Both the position numbers and the translations under genes were made by a program. Source: Sphingomonas nostoxanthinifaciens (GTDB lineage: Bacteria; Pseudomonadota; Alphaproteobacteria; Sphingomonadales; Sphingomonadaceae). From it: 64,000 bases of DNA. The DNA lies in assembly GCF_019930585.1 (NCBI RefSeq), contig NZ_CP082839.1, positions 2,228,001 to 2,292,000 on the forward strand. The letters are read 5' to 3'. How positions within the stretch are numbered: position 1 is the stretch's first letter; each line of letters starts with the position of its first letter. Under the pieces are notes generated by a model that worked only from the letters and a program-made list of their open reading frames with translations, did no database searches and was not told the DNA's origin. This document shows positions 1 through 9,141 of this stretch, piece after piece.

Positions 1-150
1 GTCGCCAACCTCTGGGCCAACCGCCTGATCGGCGATGCCCAGCCGGGCGTGACCAAGGTCGCCTTCGTCGCCGCGCCGACCTACCTGCCCGACGCCCCGC
101 TGCGTCCGTCGGGATTGATCGGGCCGGTGACTTTGATCGAGCAACGGTGA
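1..150 (+). CDS. C-terminal end of a probable glycoside hydrolase (GH106 alpha-L-rhamnosidase-like), truncated by window start
   Basis: Only the last 49 residues are visible; the frame is open from base 1 and stops with TGA at 148-150. The sequence has the VANLWANRLIGDAQPG and LRPSGLIGPV stretches that I associate with the C-terminal beta-sandwich of large secreted alpha-L-rhamnosidases or related sugar-binding hydrolases of sphingomonads. The catalytic part is outside the window, so the assignment rests on resemblance of this tail alone. Its stop codon overlaps the start of the next gene (TGATG), which implies translational coupling. Confidence 0.5.
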   Translation, partial: VANLWANRLIGDAQPGVTKVAFVAAPTYLPDAPLRPSGLIGPVTLIEQR

Positions 151-599
151 TGGGTGTCGGTGTGTCGCCAGCCCGCGGGCGCTATCTGCTCCGCGAATGC
201 ACGATCAGCGCGGCGATCAACACGGCGTTGAGCCTGATCTTCTTCCTGATCGTGTTCGGCCTCGGCCGCCCGGCGCAGATCGCCACGTTGCGCGTCGACG
301 TGCTGCCGCAGACCTTCATGGTCGCGCTGATGGGGAGCCTCGTCCCCGGCCTGCTGATGGCGCGCGCATTCGGCCTCCCGCGCCGGCCGTTCGTCCTCCG
401 CGCCGTTGCGACAGCGATCGTCGCGACCATCGTCGCCGGGGGTGCGGCGTGGCTGGCCACGCGCGGATCGGCGGGGACGCTGCCGGCTTTGCCCTGCCTG
501 CTCGTCAAGATGGCCTATGGCGCATTGCTCGGCGGCGTCGTGACCTGGCTCGCCTTGACCGCCGGCTTTCGGCGGGCCGGGACGTCGGGCGGCGGCTGA
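150..599 (+). CDS. small integral membrane protein of unknown function
   Basis: A 149-residue protein starting at the ATG that shares its A with the upstream TGA stop; an in-frame GTG lies one codon earlier. It has about four hydrophobic segments (roughly residues 16-36, 50-70, 80-100 and 118-138) and no recognisable catalytic motif. The coupling to the hydrolase-like gene upstream suggests co-expression, but nothing in the sequence gives a function. It converges on the phosphoesterase gene, whose end is 13 bases away. Confidence 0.6.
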   Translation: MGVGVSPARGRYLLRECTISAAINTALSLIFFLIVFGLGRPAQIATLRVDVLPQTFMVALMGSLVPGLLMARAFGLPRRPFVLRAVATAIVATIVAGGAAWLATRGSAGTLPALPCLLVKMAYGALLGGVVTWLALTAGFRRAGTSGGG

Positions 600-612
600 T
601 GCGTACGGGCGT

Positions 613-1500
613 TCAGCGTAGCGGCAAAACCATGTCCTGCTGGCGGCCGAAGCCGTGGACCTCGATCCGGTCGGCGAACATGTCGATCCGCGCATAAGCG
701 GTCTCGGTCGTATCGAGCATCGCCTTCAGATTGACGAAGTGGATGCCGTTGCGCAGCCCGTAATTGCCCTCGTGATTATGCCCGTCGAGCCACATCTTGA
801 CCGACGGATGCCGATCGAGCAGCGCCAGCATCGCATCGGCATTCCACAAATTGTGCGGGTTGGCCGGATAGAGCGGGAAGTGGCTGAGCAGTACCGCCTT
901 CTGTCCCGCGGCGTCGGCATGGGTAAGCTGTGCGTCGATCCACCTCATCTGCACGTCGCCGATGCCGCCGTCCCATAAAGGCTTGTCGGCATAGAGGCCG
1001 GCATGCGCGGCCATGCTGCGTGCATGTTCGGCACTGCCCTCGGGCCAGGCGTAGCTGCTGAGATCGTTGCCGTCGGTGACGATGAACAGCCAGCCGTGCT
1101 TGGTGAAGCTGTAATAGCGCGCCGGCATACCGAGCTTGGCCGGGACCGCCGCCTTCTGCGCGTCGGGCACGCCAAAATCGTGATTGCCGAGCACGAAGCG
1201 CCACGGATGGTGCGAGCGTCGGACGATCGGCAGCAACACGTCGTAGCTGACCCAGTCGCGATCGATGAAGTCGCCCAAGTGGGTGACGAACGCCAGCTTC
1301 TCGCCATCGAACCGCGTCACCGCCTCGGCCAGCTTGTCCGGCGCGGTGTGATAGAGCCGCGGCGGCGCATCGGGCTCGGCCGCGAACTGGCAGTCGGCGA
1401 TCGCCCCGAAGCTGAACGAAGGCCGCTCGGCCGCAGCGCCGGATGGCAGGCTGGCGGTCATCGCGACCACAAGCAGCGCAGAGAACAGGACACGGATCAT
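613..1500 (-). CDS. secreted calcineurin-like metallophosphoesterase, ADP-ribose/CDP-alcohol diphosphatase type
   Basis: This 295-residue protein carries the dinuclear-metal motifs of the calcineurin-like fold: GAIADCQ (D36, Q38), GDFIDRD, GNHDF, a late H in SHFPLYP and GHNHEGNYG. The D-x-Q first motif and the GHNHEG tail are typical of Mn-dependent ADP-ribose/CDP-alcohol diphosphatases, which hydrolyse nucleoside diphosphate linkages. Residues 1-24 form a signal peptide, so it probably acts in the periplasm. The start at 1500 is chosen because GGAGG lies five bases upstream; an in-frame ATG ten codons earlier gives a poorer signal peptide. The substrate is inferred from family motifs only. 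Confidence 0.75.
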   Translation of the reverse strand: MIRVLFSALLVVAMTASLPSGAAAERPSFSFGAIADCQFAAEPDAPPRLYHTAPDKLAEAVTRFDGEKLAFVTHLGDFIDRDWVSYDVLLPIVRRSHHPWRFVLGNHDFGVPDAQKAAVPAKLGMPARYYSFTKHGWLFIVTDGNDLSSYAWPEGSAEHARSMAAHAGLYADKPLWDGGIGDVQMRWIDAQLTHADAAGQKAVLLSHFPLYPANPHNLWNADAMLALLDRHPSVKMWLDGHNHEGNYGLRNGIHFVNLKAMLDTTETAYARIDMFADRIEVHGFGRQQDMVLPLR

Positions 1501-1634
1501 CGGGCCTCCGGAACGGATGCGGGGTGTCATGCAGACTTCATCTTACATTTTTAAGGCCGTTCTGGAGCGATCAGGGGCCGGCAGATGATGGGGAATCGTC
1601 CGACGCGGCATGCCGCGAAAAACGGAGTGCGGGC

Positions 1635-2162
1635 ATGACCGAGCTTGCGCCGGCAATGGATTGCGCCCGGCCGCTCGCCGATCTCGAACTGCGCCGATCG
1701 CTGTCGCGCTTCGTCGAGGGGCGACTGCGCGATTCGCATGCGAGCGAGGATCTGGTGCAGGAGACATATCTGCGCCTGTACGATTATGGCCGCACCCGCA
1801 CGGTCGCCAACGTCGGCGCCTTCTGCTTCGCGATCGCGCGCAACCTGATCCACGATTACCTGCGCCGTGCCCGCACCGCCCCGACGCGCGTCGAACTGGC
1901 GGACGAGATCCCCTGCCCCGCGCCGCGGATCGACGAGGTGCTGGCCTATCGCGAGCGGGTGGACGTGCTGGTCGCAGCCCTTCGCCATATGCCACCGCTC
2001 CGACGCGAGGTGTTCACCCGCCAGCGGCTCGATGGCGATGCGGTCGCGACGATCGCCGCAGAGCTTGATCTCAGTCGCGCCGCGGTGGAGAAGCACGTGA
2101 CGCGCGCCGTCGCCGACTTGCGCCACGCGCTGGAACGGCGAGGACTTGCGCTCGAATGGTAG
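1635..2162 (+). CDS. ECF-family RNA polymerase sigma factor, FecI-like
   Basis: A 175-residue sigma factor with region 2 (SEDLVQETYLRLY, then a segment ending in RNLIHDYLRRAR) and region 4 with a helix-turn-helix (VATIAAELDLSRAAVEKHV). It directs RNA polymerase to target promoters, most likely that of the adjacent TonB-dependent receptor. The start at 1635 has a GGAG about eight bases upstream; the frame is open further upstream but without a credible start. It overlaps the fecR-like gene by seven bases and forms a sigma/anti-sigma/receptor cassette of the FecI-FecR-FecA kind, in which ligand binding outside the cell triggers sigma activity. Confidence 0.88.
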   Translation: MTELAPAMDCARPLADLELRRSLSRFVEGRLRDSHASEDLVQETYLRLYDYGRTRTVANVGAFCFAIARNLIHDYLRRARTAPTRVELADEIPCPAPRIDEVLAYRERVDVLVAALRHMPPLRREVFTRQRLDGDAVATIAAELDLSRAAVEKHVTRAVADLRHALERRGLALEW

Positions 2163-3031
2163 CCGCGATCGACAGGAACCGGCTTTCCGATCGGCGCGCG
2201 TCCGCTGACGATCCTGCGCTGGCCGAAGCGCTGACTGAGGTAGCGGCGTTCGGCCGTCTGTCGAACGAGCAGGTGCGGGCGATGCGCGCGAACCGCCGAC
2301 GGGCAGTCGGCTCGGTGGCGGCGGTCGCATTGGCGGCGGTGCTCGGCCTCGGCGGCTGGATGCAGCTGCAGACGCCCGCCCCGACGACGATCCACTACAG
2401 CACCGCGCGCGGCGAACAGCGGTTGGTCCACCTCGCCGATGGATCGAGCGTGCGGCTGAACGGCGCCACCCGGCTCGACGTGACGCTCGACCGCGACCGG
2501 CGGACGGTCGAGCTCGCCGAGGGCCAGGCCTTCTTCGACGTCGCGCACGACGCCAAGCGGCCGTTCGTGGTCACCGCCGGTGCGGTCAACGGGCGAGTGC
2601 TGGGGACGGCCTTCGACGTCGACCGCATGCATGGGCAGGTCGAGCTCGAAGTCTATCGCGGCGCGGTGCGCTTCGCCGGCACCGCACCGGGCTCGGCGGG
2701 CGTCGTCGTCCGTGCGGGCTGGCGATCGCGCTATCGCGACGGCACGATCGATCGACCGACCTTGTTCGACCCGGCGCAGCAGGACTGGCGCGAGGGCTGG
2801 CTCGATACCGAGGGCATGCGCCTCGGCGACGTGGTCGAGGCGCTCGATCGCGGCACCGGACCGCTGGTGCTGCCGCCGCCGGCGCGGCTGGCGGCGCTCC
2901 CGATCGCAGGGCGCTTCCGGCTCGACGATCCGGCACGGCTGCTTCGCGTGATCGGCGGCGCCTACGGCTTCACGGTCGTGCGCGATGGCGACCGCATCCG
3001 TCTCCAGCCGGCCGCCGCCACGCGCGACTGA
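2156..3031 (+). CDS. FecR-type anti-sigma factor / transmembrane signal transducer
   Basis: A 291-residue inner-membrane protein. The cytoplasmic N-terminus (residues 1-45) would bind the sigma factor, one transmembrane helix follows at about 46-66, and the periplasmic part contains the FecR domain (LADGSSVRLN, VELAEGQAFFDV, VLGTAFDV) plus a C-terminal region that normally contacts the receptor's signalling domain. It starts inside the sigma gene (ATGGTAG) and is followed by the TonB-dependent receptor after 84 bases. The N-terminal DUF4880-like segment is short and weakly conserved here, but order and domains make the role clear. Confidence 0.87.
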   Translation: MVAAIDRNRLSDRRASADDPALAEALTEVAAFGRLSNEQVRAMRANRRRAVGSVAAVALAAVLGLGGWMQLQTPAPTTIHYSTARGEQRLVHLADGSSVRLNGATRLDVTLDRDRRTVELAEGQAFFDVAHDAKRPFVVTAGAVNGRVLGTAFDVDRMHGQVELEVYRGAVRFAGTAPGSAGVVVRAGWRSRYRDGTIDRPTLFDPAQQDWREGWLDTEGMRLGDVVEALDRGTGPLVLPPPARLAALPIAGRFRLDDPARLLRVIGGAYGFTVVRDGDRIRLQPAAATRD

Positions 3032-3037
3032 CCGCTC

Positions 3038-3077
3038 GAAAAAAAGTTTGTCCGGGTTCGGGGCCGTGCCCGTCTTC
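3038..3077 (+). promoter_or_regulatory. candidate ECF-type promoter of the TonB-dependent receptor gene
   Basis: The gap between the fecR-like gene and the receptor holds an A-rich tract (GAAAAAAAG, 3038-3046) followed by a GC-rich spacer and CGTCTT at 3071-3076. CGTC-like -10 elements after an A-rich -35 are common for ECF sigma factors. The distance between the two parts is longer than a strict -35/-10 spacing, so the exact boxes are uncertain. Confidence 0.35.
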
Positions 3078-3115
3078 CGTGGGGGGCCGCACATCGCGGC
3101 GAGCGGAGGACAGAC

Positions 3116-6115
3116 ATGCGACGGCCGATCGGATCGACCACCTTTAGCCTTGCCGTGGCCTTGGCCGCGGCAGCAACCTGCGCACCGGCTTATGGCCAGA
3201 CCGCCGCCTTCGACCGGGAGGCGAGCTTCGCGATCCCGGCGGGGGATCTGCGCGCCAGCCTGTCGCAATTCTCGCGCACCACCGGCGTGCAGGTCGTGGT
3301 CGCGCCCGATGCGGCCGAGGGCAAGCGCAGCGCTGCCGTCTCCGGCACGCACGGCGCGCGCCAGGCGCTCGACCTGATGCTGCGCGGCACGGGGCTCGCC
3401 GCCGCGATCGAGGGAGACGTGGCGGTGCTGCGCCCGGACCCTACCCAGCGCCGCCGCGCGCCGGTGGCCGCGGCCTCCACGGCGGCAGAGCTGAGCGCCG
3501 GTATCGGCCCTGAGAGCGGCCAGACGGCGGGCTCTCCCGACGAAATCCTGGTGCAGGGTTATCGCGAAAGCCTGCGGCTGGCGCAGGATTACAAGCGCAA
3601 CGCGATCGGCTCCGAGGACGATATCCTCGCGCAGGACATCGCCTCCTTCCCGGATCTCAACCTCGCGGAATCGCTCCAGCGCATTCCCGGCGTGACGATC
3701 AACCGCGACAGCGGCGAGGGCCGCCAGATCACGCTGCGCGGCCTCGGTGCGGACTTCACCCGCACCCAGCTCAACGGCATGGAGGTGCTCGGCAACACCG
3801 CGTCGGGCATGGACAATCGCGGCGGCGTCAGCCGTACCCGCTCGTTCGACTTCAGCCTGTTCGCGTCCGAACTGTTCAACCGCGTCTCGGTGCAGAAATC
3901 CTACGCCGCCGATCAGGACGAAGGTGGCATCGCCGGCACGGTGCAGCTCTATACCGCCAAGCCGTTCGACTATTCGGGCGCCAAGTTCGTCGTCTCGGCG
4001 CAGGGGCAGACCAACACCAACACCAGCGGCGTCACCCCGCGCGTCGTCGCGCTCGCATCCGATCGCTGGGGCGATTTCGGCGCGTTGATCTCGGTCGCTT
4101 ATTCGCAGATCAAGAGCAACGAATATGGCTATCGCAACTGGGGCTGGGGCCAGGTCAAGTATAACCCCGCCAATATCGGGCCGAATATCGATCCCGCGAC
4201 GCGCGCTTTGCTGCAGTCGGGCACGATCTATGCTCCGCAGGCCGAATCGCCATCGACCTGGTATACCGATCGCAAGCGGCTGGGCGTCACCGGCGCGCTG
4301 CAATATCATCCCGGCGCCTTCAAGATCGATCTCGATCTGCTCTACGGCCGGTTGTGGGATCATCGCGACGATTATGCCATCGCCGCCGCCGGCTCCAACG
4401 CGCTGACCGGCAGCCCGATCGGCGGCACGCAGGTGATCCAGTCGGCGACGATCGTCGGCAACACGCTAGAGGCAGGCAGCTATACCGGCGTCGACCAGCG
4501 CAGCGAGCATCATGTAGTCGAGAACCACACCGATTTCTATCAGGCGGTGCTCAATTCGAGCTGGCAGGCGACCGACCGGCTCAAGTTCAGCGCGCTGGGC
4601 GGTTACGAGCAGTCGAACTTCCGCCAGCCGGTGTTCGACAAGGTGTTCATGGAGTCGAAGAATCACGGCTTCAGCTTCGACAATCGCCCGACCGAGCCGG
4701 TCAACAGCTACGGCTTCGACGTCACCGATCCCGGCCAGTGGCAGCTGATGCGGCTGGATACGCAGGAAAATGCGATCACGAACAAATATGCCAACGGCAA
4801 ATTGAGCGGCGATTACAAGCTCAGCGACACCTCGCACTTCGAAGCTGGCGGCGAATATAAGCACTTCACCAACAGCGGCTACACCTACACCAACAAGGTG
4901 TTCCACAATGTGCCGAACGACACGGTTATTCCCGACAATCTGAAGGAGGTGATCGGCCGGGATTCGCAGATCCCGTACATCGTCGGCAATATCGATGGCA
5001 TTTATTCATTGATTGGTGATCCGCGAAACCTCAACGCCAGCTATCTGACCGCCGGCAGCGACTATCGCGTCGCCGAGGAGACGTGGGCCGGCTACGCGCA
5101 ATATGATCTCGACACGTTGGTCTTCGGGATGCGGCTGCGTGCCAATGCGGGCGTGCGCTATTACTCGACCGATCTCACTTCGTCAGGGCATCTCGCGACG
5201 GTCGTGAGCGGCGCGACCGTGCTGCAGCCGGTATCGATCACCACCAACAGCCATGGCTGGCTGCCCGCCGCCAATTTCGCGCTCAGCCTGACGCACGAGC
5301 TGATCGCGCGCGTCAGCGTCAACCGCAACGTCAACCGGCCGGCGCTGTCCGATCTGGCGGCGGCCGGCACGCTGACGACGCGGCCCAATGGCGGCAGCGC
5401 CAGCTTCGGCAATCCGTTCCTGAAGCCGTACAAGGCCACCTCGGCCGAGGGCGGGCTGGAATATTACATGGATCGCAACGGCTTCGCGTCGCTCAGCTTC
5501 TTCTACAAGAGCATGGACAGCTTCACGACCTCGACCACCAAGCAGATCCCCTACAGCCAGACCGGGCTGCCGCTGTCGCTGCTGGTGCAGGGCGAGGACG
5601 GCAACACCCTGTTCGACGTCAGCCAGCCGATCAACGGCCCCGGCGCCAGCATCAAGGGCGTCGAGGCCGGGCTGCAGCACGACTTCACCTTCCTGCCGGG
5701 CGCGCTCAGGCATCTCGGCATCAACGCCAACGGCACGTGGTTCGATGGCCACCAGTCGGCGATCATCAACGGCGTAACGGTGCGGATCCCGCTGTTCAAC
5801 CTGTCTAAATGGGCGGCGAACGCGACGCTTTACTACGACACGGATCGTTGGGGCGCGCGCATCTCGACCGCCTATCGCAGCCGATACCTCACCAGCGCCG
5901 GCAGCGGCGGCAATGTCGGCGACGGCATCCGCGCGACCAACAATGTCGATGCGCAGGCGCACCTCAACATCAACAGCCACCTGCGGCTGGTGGTCGACGC
6001 GATCAACATCACCAACCAGCCGATCCAGCAATTCGCCGACCTGACCGCCAACCGCACCGAGGTCTACACGACGAGCGGCCGGACCTTCACCTTCGGCGTC
6101 ACCGCCGAATTCTGA
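3116..6115 (+). CDS. TonB-dependent receptor with N-terminal signalling (STN) domain, FecA/CirA-like
   Basis: A 999-residue outer-membrane transducer. A signal peptide (1-28) is followed by a secretin/TonB N-terminal domain (about 37-106, starting FAIPAGDLRASLSQFSR), a linker, a TonB-box-like DEILVQGY (142-149), the plug (about 150-280, with LNLAESLQRIPGV and EGRQITLRGL) and a 22-strand barrel ending in the typical aromatic C-terminus. The STN domain and the preceding FecI/FecR genes show that it senses its own ligand and induces its own synthesis. The ligand is not determinable from the sequence; the long Caulobacter-type barrel fits a carbohydrate or complexed-metal substrate. Confidence 0.92.
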   Translation: MRRPIGSTTFSLAVALAAAATCAPAYGQTAAFDREASFAIPAGDLRASLSQFSRTTGVQVVVAPDAAEGKRSAAVSGTHGARQALDLMLRGTGLAAAIEGDVAVLRPDPTQRRRAPVAAASTAAELSAGIGPESGQTAGSPDEILVQGYRESLRLAQDYKRNAIGSEDDILAQDIASFPDLNLAESLQRIPGVTINRDSGEGRQITLRGLGADFTRTQLNGMEVLGNTASGMDNRGGVSRTRSFDFSLFASELFNRVSVQKSYAADQDEGGIAGTVQLYTAKPFDYSGAKFVVSAQGQTNTNTSGVTPRVVALASDRWGDFGALISVAYSQIKSNEYGYRNWGWGQVKYNPANIGPNIDPATRALLQSGTIYAPQAESPSTWYTDRKRLGVTGALQYHPGAFKIDLDLLYGRLWDHRDDYAIAAAGSNALTGSPIGGTQVIQSATIVGNTLEAGSYTGVDQRSEHHVVENHTDFYQAVLNSSWQATDRLKFSALGGYEQSNFRQPVFDKVFMESKNHGFSFDNRPTEPVNSYGFDVTDPGQWQLMRLDTQENAITNKYANGKLSGDYKLSDTSHFEAGGEYKHFTNSGYTYTNKVFHNVPNDTVIPDNLKEVIGRDSQIPYIVGNIDGIYSLIGDPRNLNASYLTAGSDYRVAEETWAGYAQYDLDTLVFGMRLRANAGVRYYSTDLTSSGHLATVVSGATVLQPVSITTNSHGWLPAANFALSLTHELIARVSVNRNVNRPALSDLAAAGTLTTRPNGGSASFGNPFLKPYKATSAEGGLEYYMDRNGFASLSFFYKSMDSFTTSTTKQIPYSQTGLPLSLLVQGEDGNTLFDVSQPINGPGASIKGVEAGLQHDFTFLPGALRHLGINANGTWFDGHQSAIINGVTVRIPLFNLSKWAANATLYYDTDRWGARISTAYRSRYLTSAGSGGNVGDGIRATNNVDAQAHLNINSHLRLVVDAINITNQPIQQFADLTANRTEVYTTSGRTFTFGVTAEF

Positions 6116-6142
6116 TGGCGCGCAGCGTCTAGCGCGTGCCGG

Positions 6143-6182
6143 CGATCGAGGGATGCCCGCCCCCCAGGGCATCCCTCGATCG
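6143..6182. terminator. perfect 16-bp hairpin between converging genes (bidirectional terminator)
   Basis: Bases 6143-6158 and 6167-6182 are exact reverse complements around an 8-base loop of mostly C. The hairpin lies between the 3' ends of the receptor gene and glmS, so it can stop transcription from both sides. There is no clear T-run on either strand. Confidence 0.7.
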
Positions 6183-6194
6183 CGAACGCGATCG

Positions 6195-8018
6195 TCACTC
6201 GACCGTGACGGACTTCGCCAGATTGCGCGGCTGATCGACGTCGGTGCCCTTCGCGACCGCGACGTGGTAGGCCAGAAGCTGCACCGGCACGGCGTAGACC
6301 AGAGGCGCGATCAGCGGGTGGACCTTCGGCATGGTGATGGTCGCCATGCACCCCTCGCCCGCCGCTGCGACGCCGTCATAATCGGAGATCAGCACGACCT
6401 TGCCGCCGCGCGCCTGCACCTCCTGCATGTTCGACACGGTCTTGTCGAACAGGGGGCCGGACGGCGCGATCACGATCACCGGCACAAGATCGTCGATCAA
6501 CGCGATCGGCCCATGCTTCATCTCGCCCGCCGCATAACCTTCGGCGTGGATGTAGCTGATTTCCTTGAGCTTCAGCGCACCCTCCAGCGCCAGCGGATAA
6601 TCCGGCCCGCGTCCCAGATACAGCACGTCGCGTGCGCCGGCGATGGTGGCCGCCACCTCGTGGATCGCCTCGTCATAGGCCAACGCGCCGTTGAGCGCGG
6701 CGGGCGCCTCGGACAGATGCCGGACGAGCGCGCGTTCCTGCTCCTGGCTCAGCCGCCCCTTGGCGCGCGCCAGATTGGCGGCGAAGGCGGCCAGCACTGC
6801 GAGCTGACAGGTGAATGCCTTGGTCGAGGCGACGCCGATCTCCGGCCCGGCATGGGTCGGCAGCACGAGATCGGCCTCGCGCGCCATGGTGCTGGTCGGC
6901 ACATTGACGACGCAGGCGATCGTCTGGCCCTCGCTGCGCGCATGGCGCAGCGCCGCCAGCGTGTCGGCGGTCTCGCCCGACTGGCTGATGAACAGTGCCA
7001 GCCCGCCCGGCTCCAGCACCGGCGCGCGATAGCGAAACTCGCTCGCCACATCGATGTCGACCGGCACGCGCGCAAACTGCTCGAACCAATATTTGGCGAC
7101 CATGCCGGCGTAGAAGCTGGTGCCGCACGCCACGATCGTCACGCGCTTGACCGCCGACAGGTCGTAGCCCTCGGTCGGCAGCGCCAGCTCGCCCTCCAGC
7201 CGGCGCAGGTACGAGCGCAGCGTCTGCGCCACCACGATCGGCTGCTCGTAAATCTCCTTGAGCATGAAGTGCCGGTGATTGCCCTTGGTCAGCGCGATGT
7301 CGGTCGCGCCGGACAGGACGATCGGTCGCTCGACCGGCCTGTCGTCGCGATCGAAGATGCGCGCGCCGTCGCGTGTGATGACGACCCAGTCGCCCTCCTC
7401 GAGGTAGCAGATGCGCTGGGTGAGCGGCGCGAGCGCGAGCGCGTCCGAGCCGAGATAGGTCTCGCCGTCGCCGAACCCCACCACCAGCGGCGAGCCGAGC
7501 CGCGCGCCGACCAGCATGTCGGGATATTGGCGGAACAGGATGGCGAGCGCGAAGGCGCCATGCAGCCGCTTGAGCACCGCCGCGACGGCGGCGGCGGGCT
7601 CGGCCCCCTGCTCCACCTGTTCGGACACGAGATGGGCCACCACCTCGGTATCCGTCTGGCTGGTGAAGACATGGCCGCGCGCCTGCAACTCCTCGCGCAG
7701 CGGCTTGAAATTCTCGATGATGCCGTTGTGGACCACTGCGACCTCGCCGGTCGCATGCGGATGGGCATTGTCCTCGGTCGGCGCACCGTGCGTCGCCCAG
7801 CGCGTGTGCGCGATGCCGGTGGTGCCCGGCAGCGGATCGGCGTGAAGGACGGCGGCGAGATTGTCGAGCTTGCCCGGTGCGCGGCGGCGGTCGATCAGCC
7901 CGTCATGGTCGGTGGCGACGCCGGCGCTGTCATAGCCGCGATATTCGAGCCGCCGCAGCCCTGCGAGCAGCCGCCCGCACACCTCTTCCTTGCCGACGAT
8001 ACCGATGATCCCGCACAT
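6195..8018 (-). CDS. glmS: glutamine--fructose-6-phosphate aminotransferase (isomerizing)
   Basis: A 607-residue GlmS, close to the 609 residues of the E. coli enzyme. It makes glucosamine-6-phosphate from fructose-6-phosphate and glutamine, the first step towards UDP-GlcNAc for peptidoglycan and lipopolysaccharide. The N-terminal glutaminase begins MCGIIGIVG with the catalytic Cys2; TRWATHG, NAHPH and GIIENF follow. Two SIS sugar-isomerase domains occupy the second half (CGTSFYAG, SQSGETADT, then YLGRGPDYPLALEGALKLKE), and the C-terminus ends PRNLAKSVTVE. The ATG follows GGGGACC by about eight bases. It is not next to glmU here. No glmS ribozyme is expected or seen. Confidence 0.97.
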   Translation of the reverse strand: MCGIIGIVGKEEVCGRLLAGLRRLEYRGYDSAGVATDHDGLIDRRRAPGKLDNLAAVLHADPLPGTTGIAHTRWATHGAPTEDNAHPHATGEVAVVHNGIIENFKPLREELQARGHVFTSQTDTEVVAHLVSEQVEQGAEPAAAVAAVLKRLHGAFALAILFRQYPDMLVGARLGSPLVVGFGDGETYLGSDALALAPLTQRICYLEEGDWVVITRDGARIFDRDDRPVERPIVLSGATDIALTKGNHRHFMLKEIYEQPIVVAQTLRSYLRRLEGELALPTEGYDLSAVKRVTIVACGTSFYAGMVAKYWFEQFARVPVDIDVASEFRYRAPVLEPGGLALFISQSGETADTLAALRHARSEGQTIACVVNVPTSTMAREADLVLPTHAGPEIGVASTKAFTCQLAVLAAFAANLARAKGRLSQEQERALVRHLSEAPAALNGALAYDEAIHEVAATIAGARDVLYLGRGPDYPLALEGALKLKEISYIHAEGYAAGEMKHGPIALIDDLVPVIVIAPSGPLFDKTVSNMQEVQARGGKVVLISDYDGVAAAGEGCMATITMPKVHPLIAPLVYAVPVQLLAYHVAVAKGTDVDQPRNLAKSVTVE

Positions 8019-8086
8019 GGCGCTTGGTCCCCGAAAATTGTGTCAGGGCCAAAGCGCCTAGGCGGGTTGATCGCGGCTGAACAGCC

Positions 8087-8482
8087 TCAGCGCTGCATCT
8101 GCATCATCTGCGACATCGGCATCATGTTGTGGTCGAGATGGTGCATGATCCAGATCGAGCCGACCACCACCAGCAGCACGATCGTGAAGCCGAAGGCGAG
8201 CGCGATGGTGTTGTTGGTGTTCTCGGGCCCGCTGGTGATGTGCAGGAAGAAGACGAGGTGGACGCCGATCTGCGCCACCGCCAGTGCGATCAGCGCCGAC
8301 GGGATACCCGGACCCCACACCATGCTGGAGCCCGCGACCCAGAAGGACCCGATCGTGAGGAGCGTCGCGAGGAACAGGCCGATCGCGTAGACGCGAATGC
8401 CGTGCGAGTCCGTACCGCTGGCGACCTCGTCGCCTGGAGCGGCATCGTCGACATCATATTCGTCGTGATGACCGTGGCTCAT
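8087..8482 (-). CDS. cyoD: cytochrome o ubiquinol oxidase subunit IV
   Basis: A 131-residue protein with three transmembrane helices (roughly 29-50, 60-82 and 94-116) and the subunit IV motif FFLHITSGPENTNN. It assists assembly of the CuB site of the bo3-type quinol oxidase. Its ATG overlaps the cyoC stop (ATGA), and it is the last gene of the cyoABCD operon. The frame stays open far upstream inside cyoC, but the start at 8482 is the only one consistent with the family. Confidence 0.93.
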   Translation of the reverse strand: MSHGHHDEYDVDDAAPGDEVASGTDSHGIRVYAIGLFLATLLTIGSFWVAGSSMVWGPGIPSALIALAVAQIGVHLVFFLHITSGPENTNNTIALAFGFTIVLLVVVGSIWIMHHLDHNMMPMSQMMQMQR

Positions 8483-9141
8483 GCGCCGGCTCCCATCAGA
8501 TAGACGATCGTGAACAGCGCGACCCAGATGATGTCGAGCGCGTGCCAGAACAGGTTGAAGCACAGCAGGCGACGCATGATCGGCTGGGTGAAGCCCTTGA
8601 CCCACACCTGCGCCATCATCGTGCCCAGCCACAGGCCGCCCAGGGTGACGTGCAGGCCGTGGCAGCCAACGAGCGCGAAGAAGGACGACAGGAAGGCGCT
8701 GCGCTGCGGCCCCGCTCCCTTTTCGATCATCTCCCAGAATTCCTGCACCTCCAGCACCACGAAGGCGAGGCCGAGCAGCCCGGTGAGCAGGAGCCACAGC
8801 TGCGTCTGCATCTGGCTCTTATTGTGGGCGGCGATGTAGGACAGGCCGCAGGTGAAGCTGGACGCCAGCAGGAACGCCGTCTCGATCGCCACGCGGGTGG
8901 GATCGAACAGCTCGCGCCCGGTCGGGCCGCCCGCCGTCGCCCCCGCCAGCACGGCATAAGCCGCGAAGAAGGCGGAGAACATGACGATGTCGCTGAGCAG
9001 GAAGATCCAGAAGCCGTAGCCGACGATCACCCGCTTCGGTGCCGGTCCACCCTCGCCGTGACCACGCGCTTCCGAATGGCCGTGGCCAAGCGCGTCGTGC
9101 CCGTGCGGGGCATCATGCCCATGCATTACCTGCGCGCTCAT
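8479..9141 (-). CDS. cyoC: cytochrome o ubiquinol oxidase subunit III
   Basis: A 220-residue haem-copper oxidase subunit III with five transmembrane helices. A His/Gly-rich cytoplasmic N-terminus precedes the helices, which is common in alphaproteobacterial CyoC. Conserved stretches include [15 protein letters not shown] and [13 protein letters not shown]. The start at 9141 (MSAQVMHG) overlaps the cyoB stop as ATGA and is preferred to an in-frame ATG nine codons upstream. Confidence 0.94.
   Translation of the reverse strand: MSAQVMHGHDAPHGHDALGHGHSEARGHGEGGPAPKRVIVGYGFWIFLLSDIVMFSAFFAAYAVLAGATAGGPTGRELFDPTRVAIETAFLLASSFTCGLSYIAAHNKSQMQTQLWLLLTGLLGLAFVVLEVQEFWEMIEKGAGPQRSAFLSSFFALVGCHGLHVTLGGLWLGTMMAQVWVKGFTQPIMRRLLCFNLFWHALDIIWVALFTIVYLMGAGA

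Noticed and set aside
1946..4363. Very long open frame on the minus strand opposite the FecR and receptor genes
   Set aside because: It is a product of high GC at codon position three; its translation has no domain logic, while the plus strand encodes two complete proteins.
8019..8086. glmS ribozyme upstream of glmS
   Set aside because: The element is known from Gram-positive bacteria; the short leader here shows no such structure.
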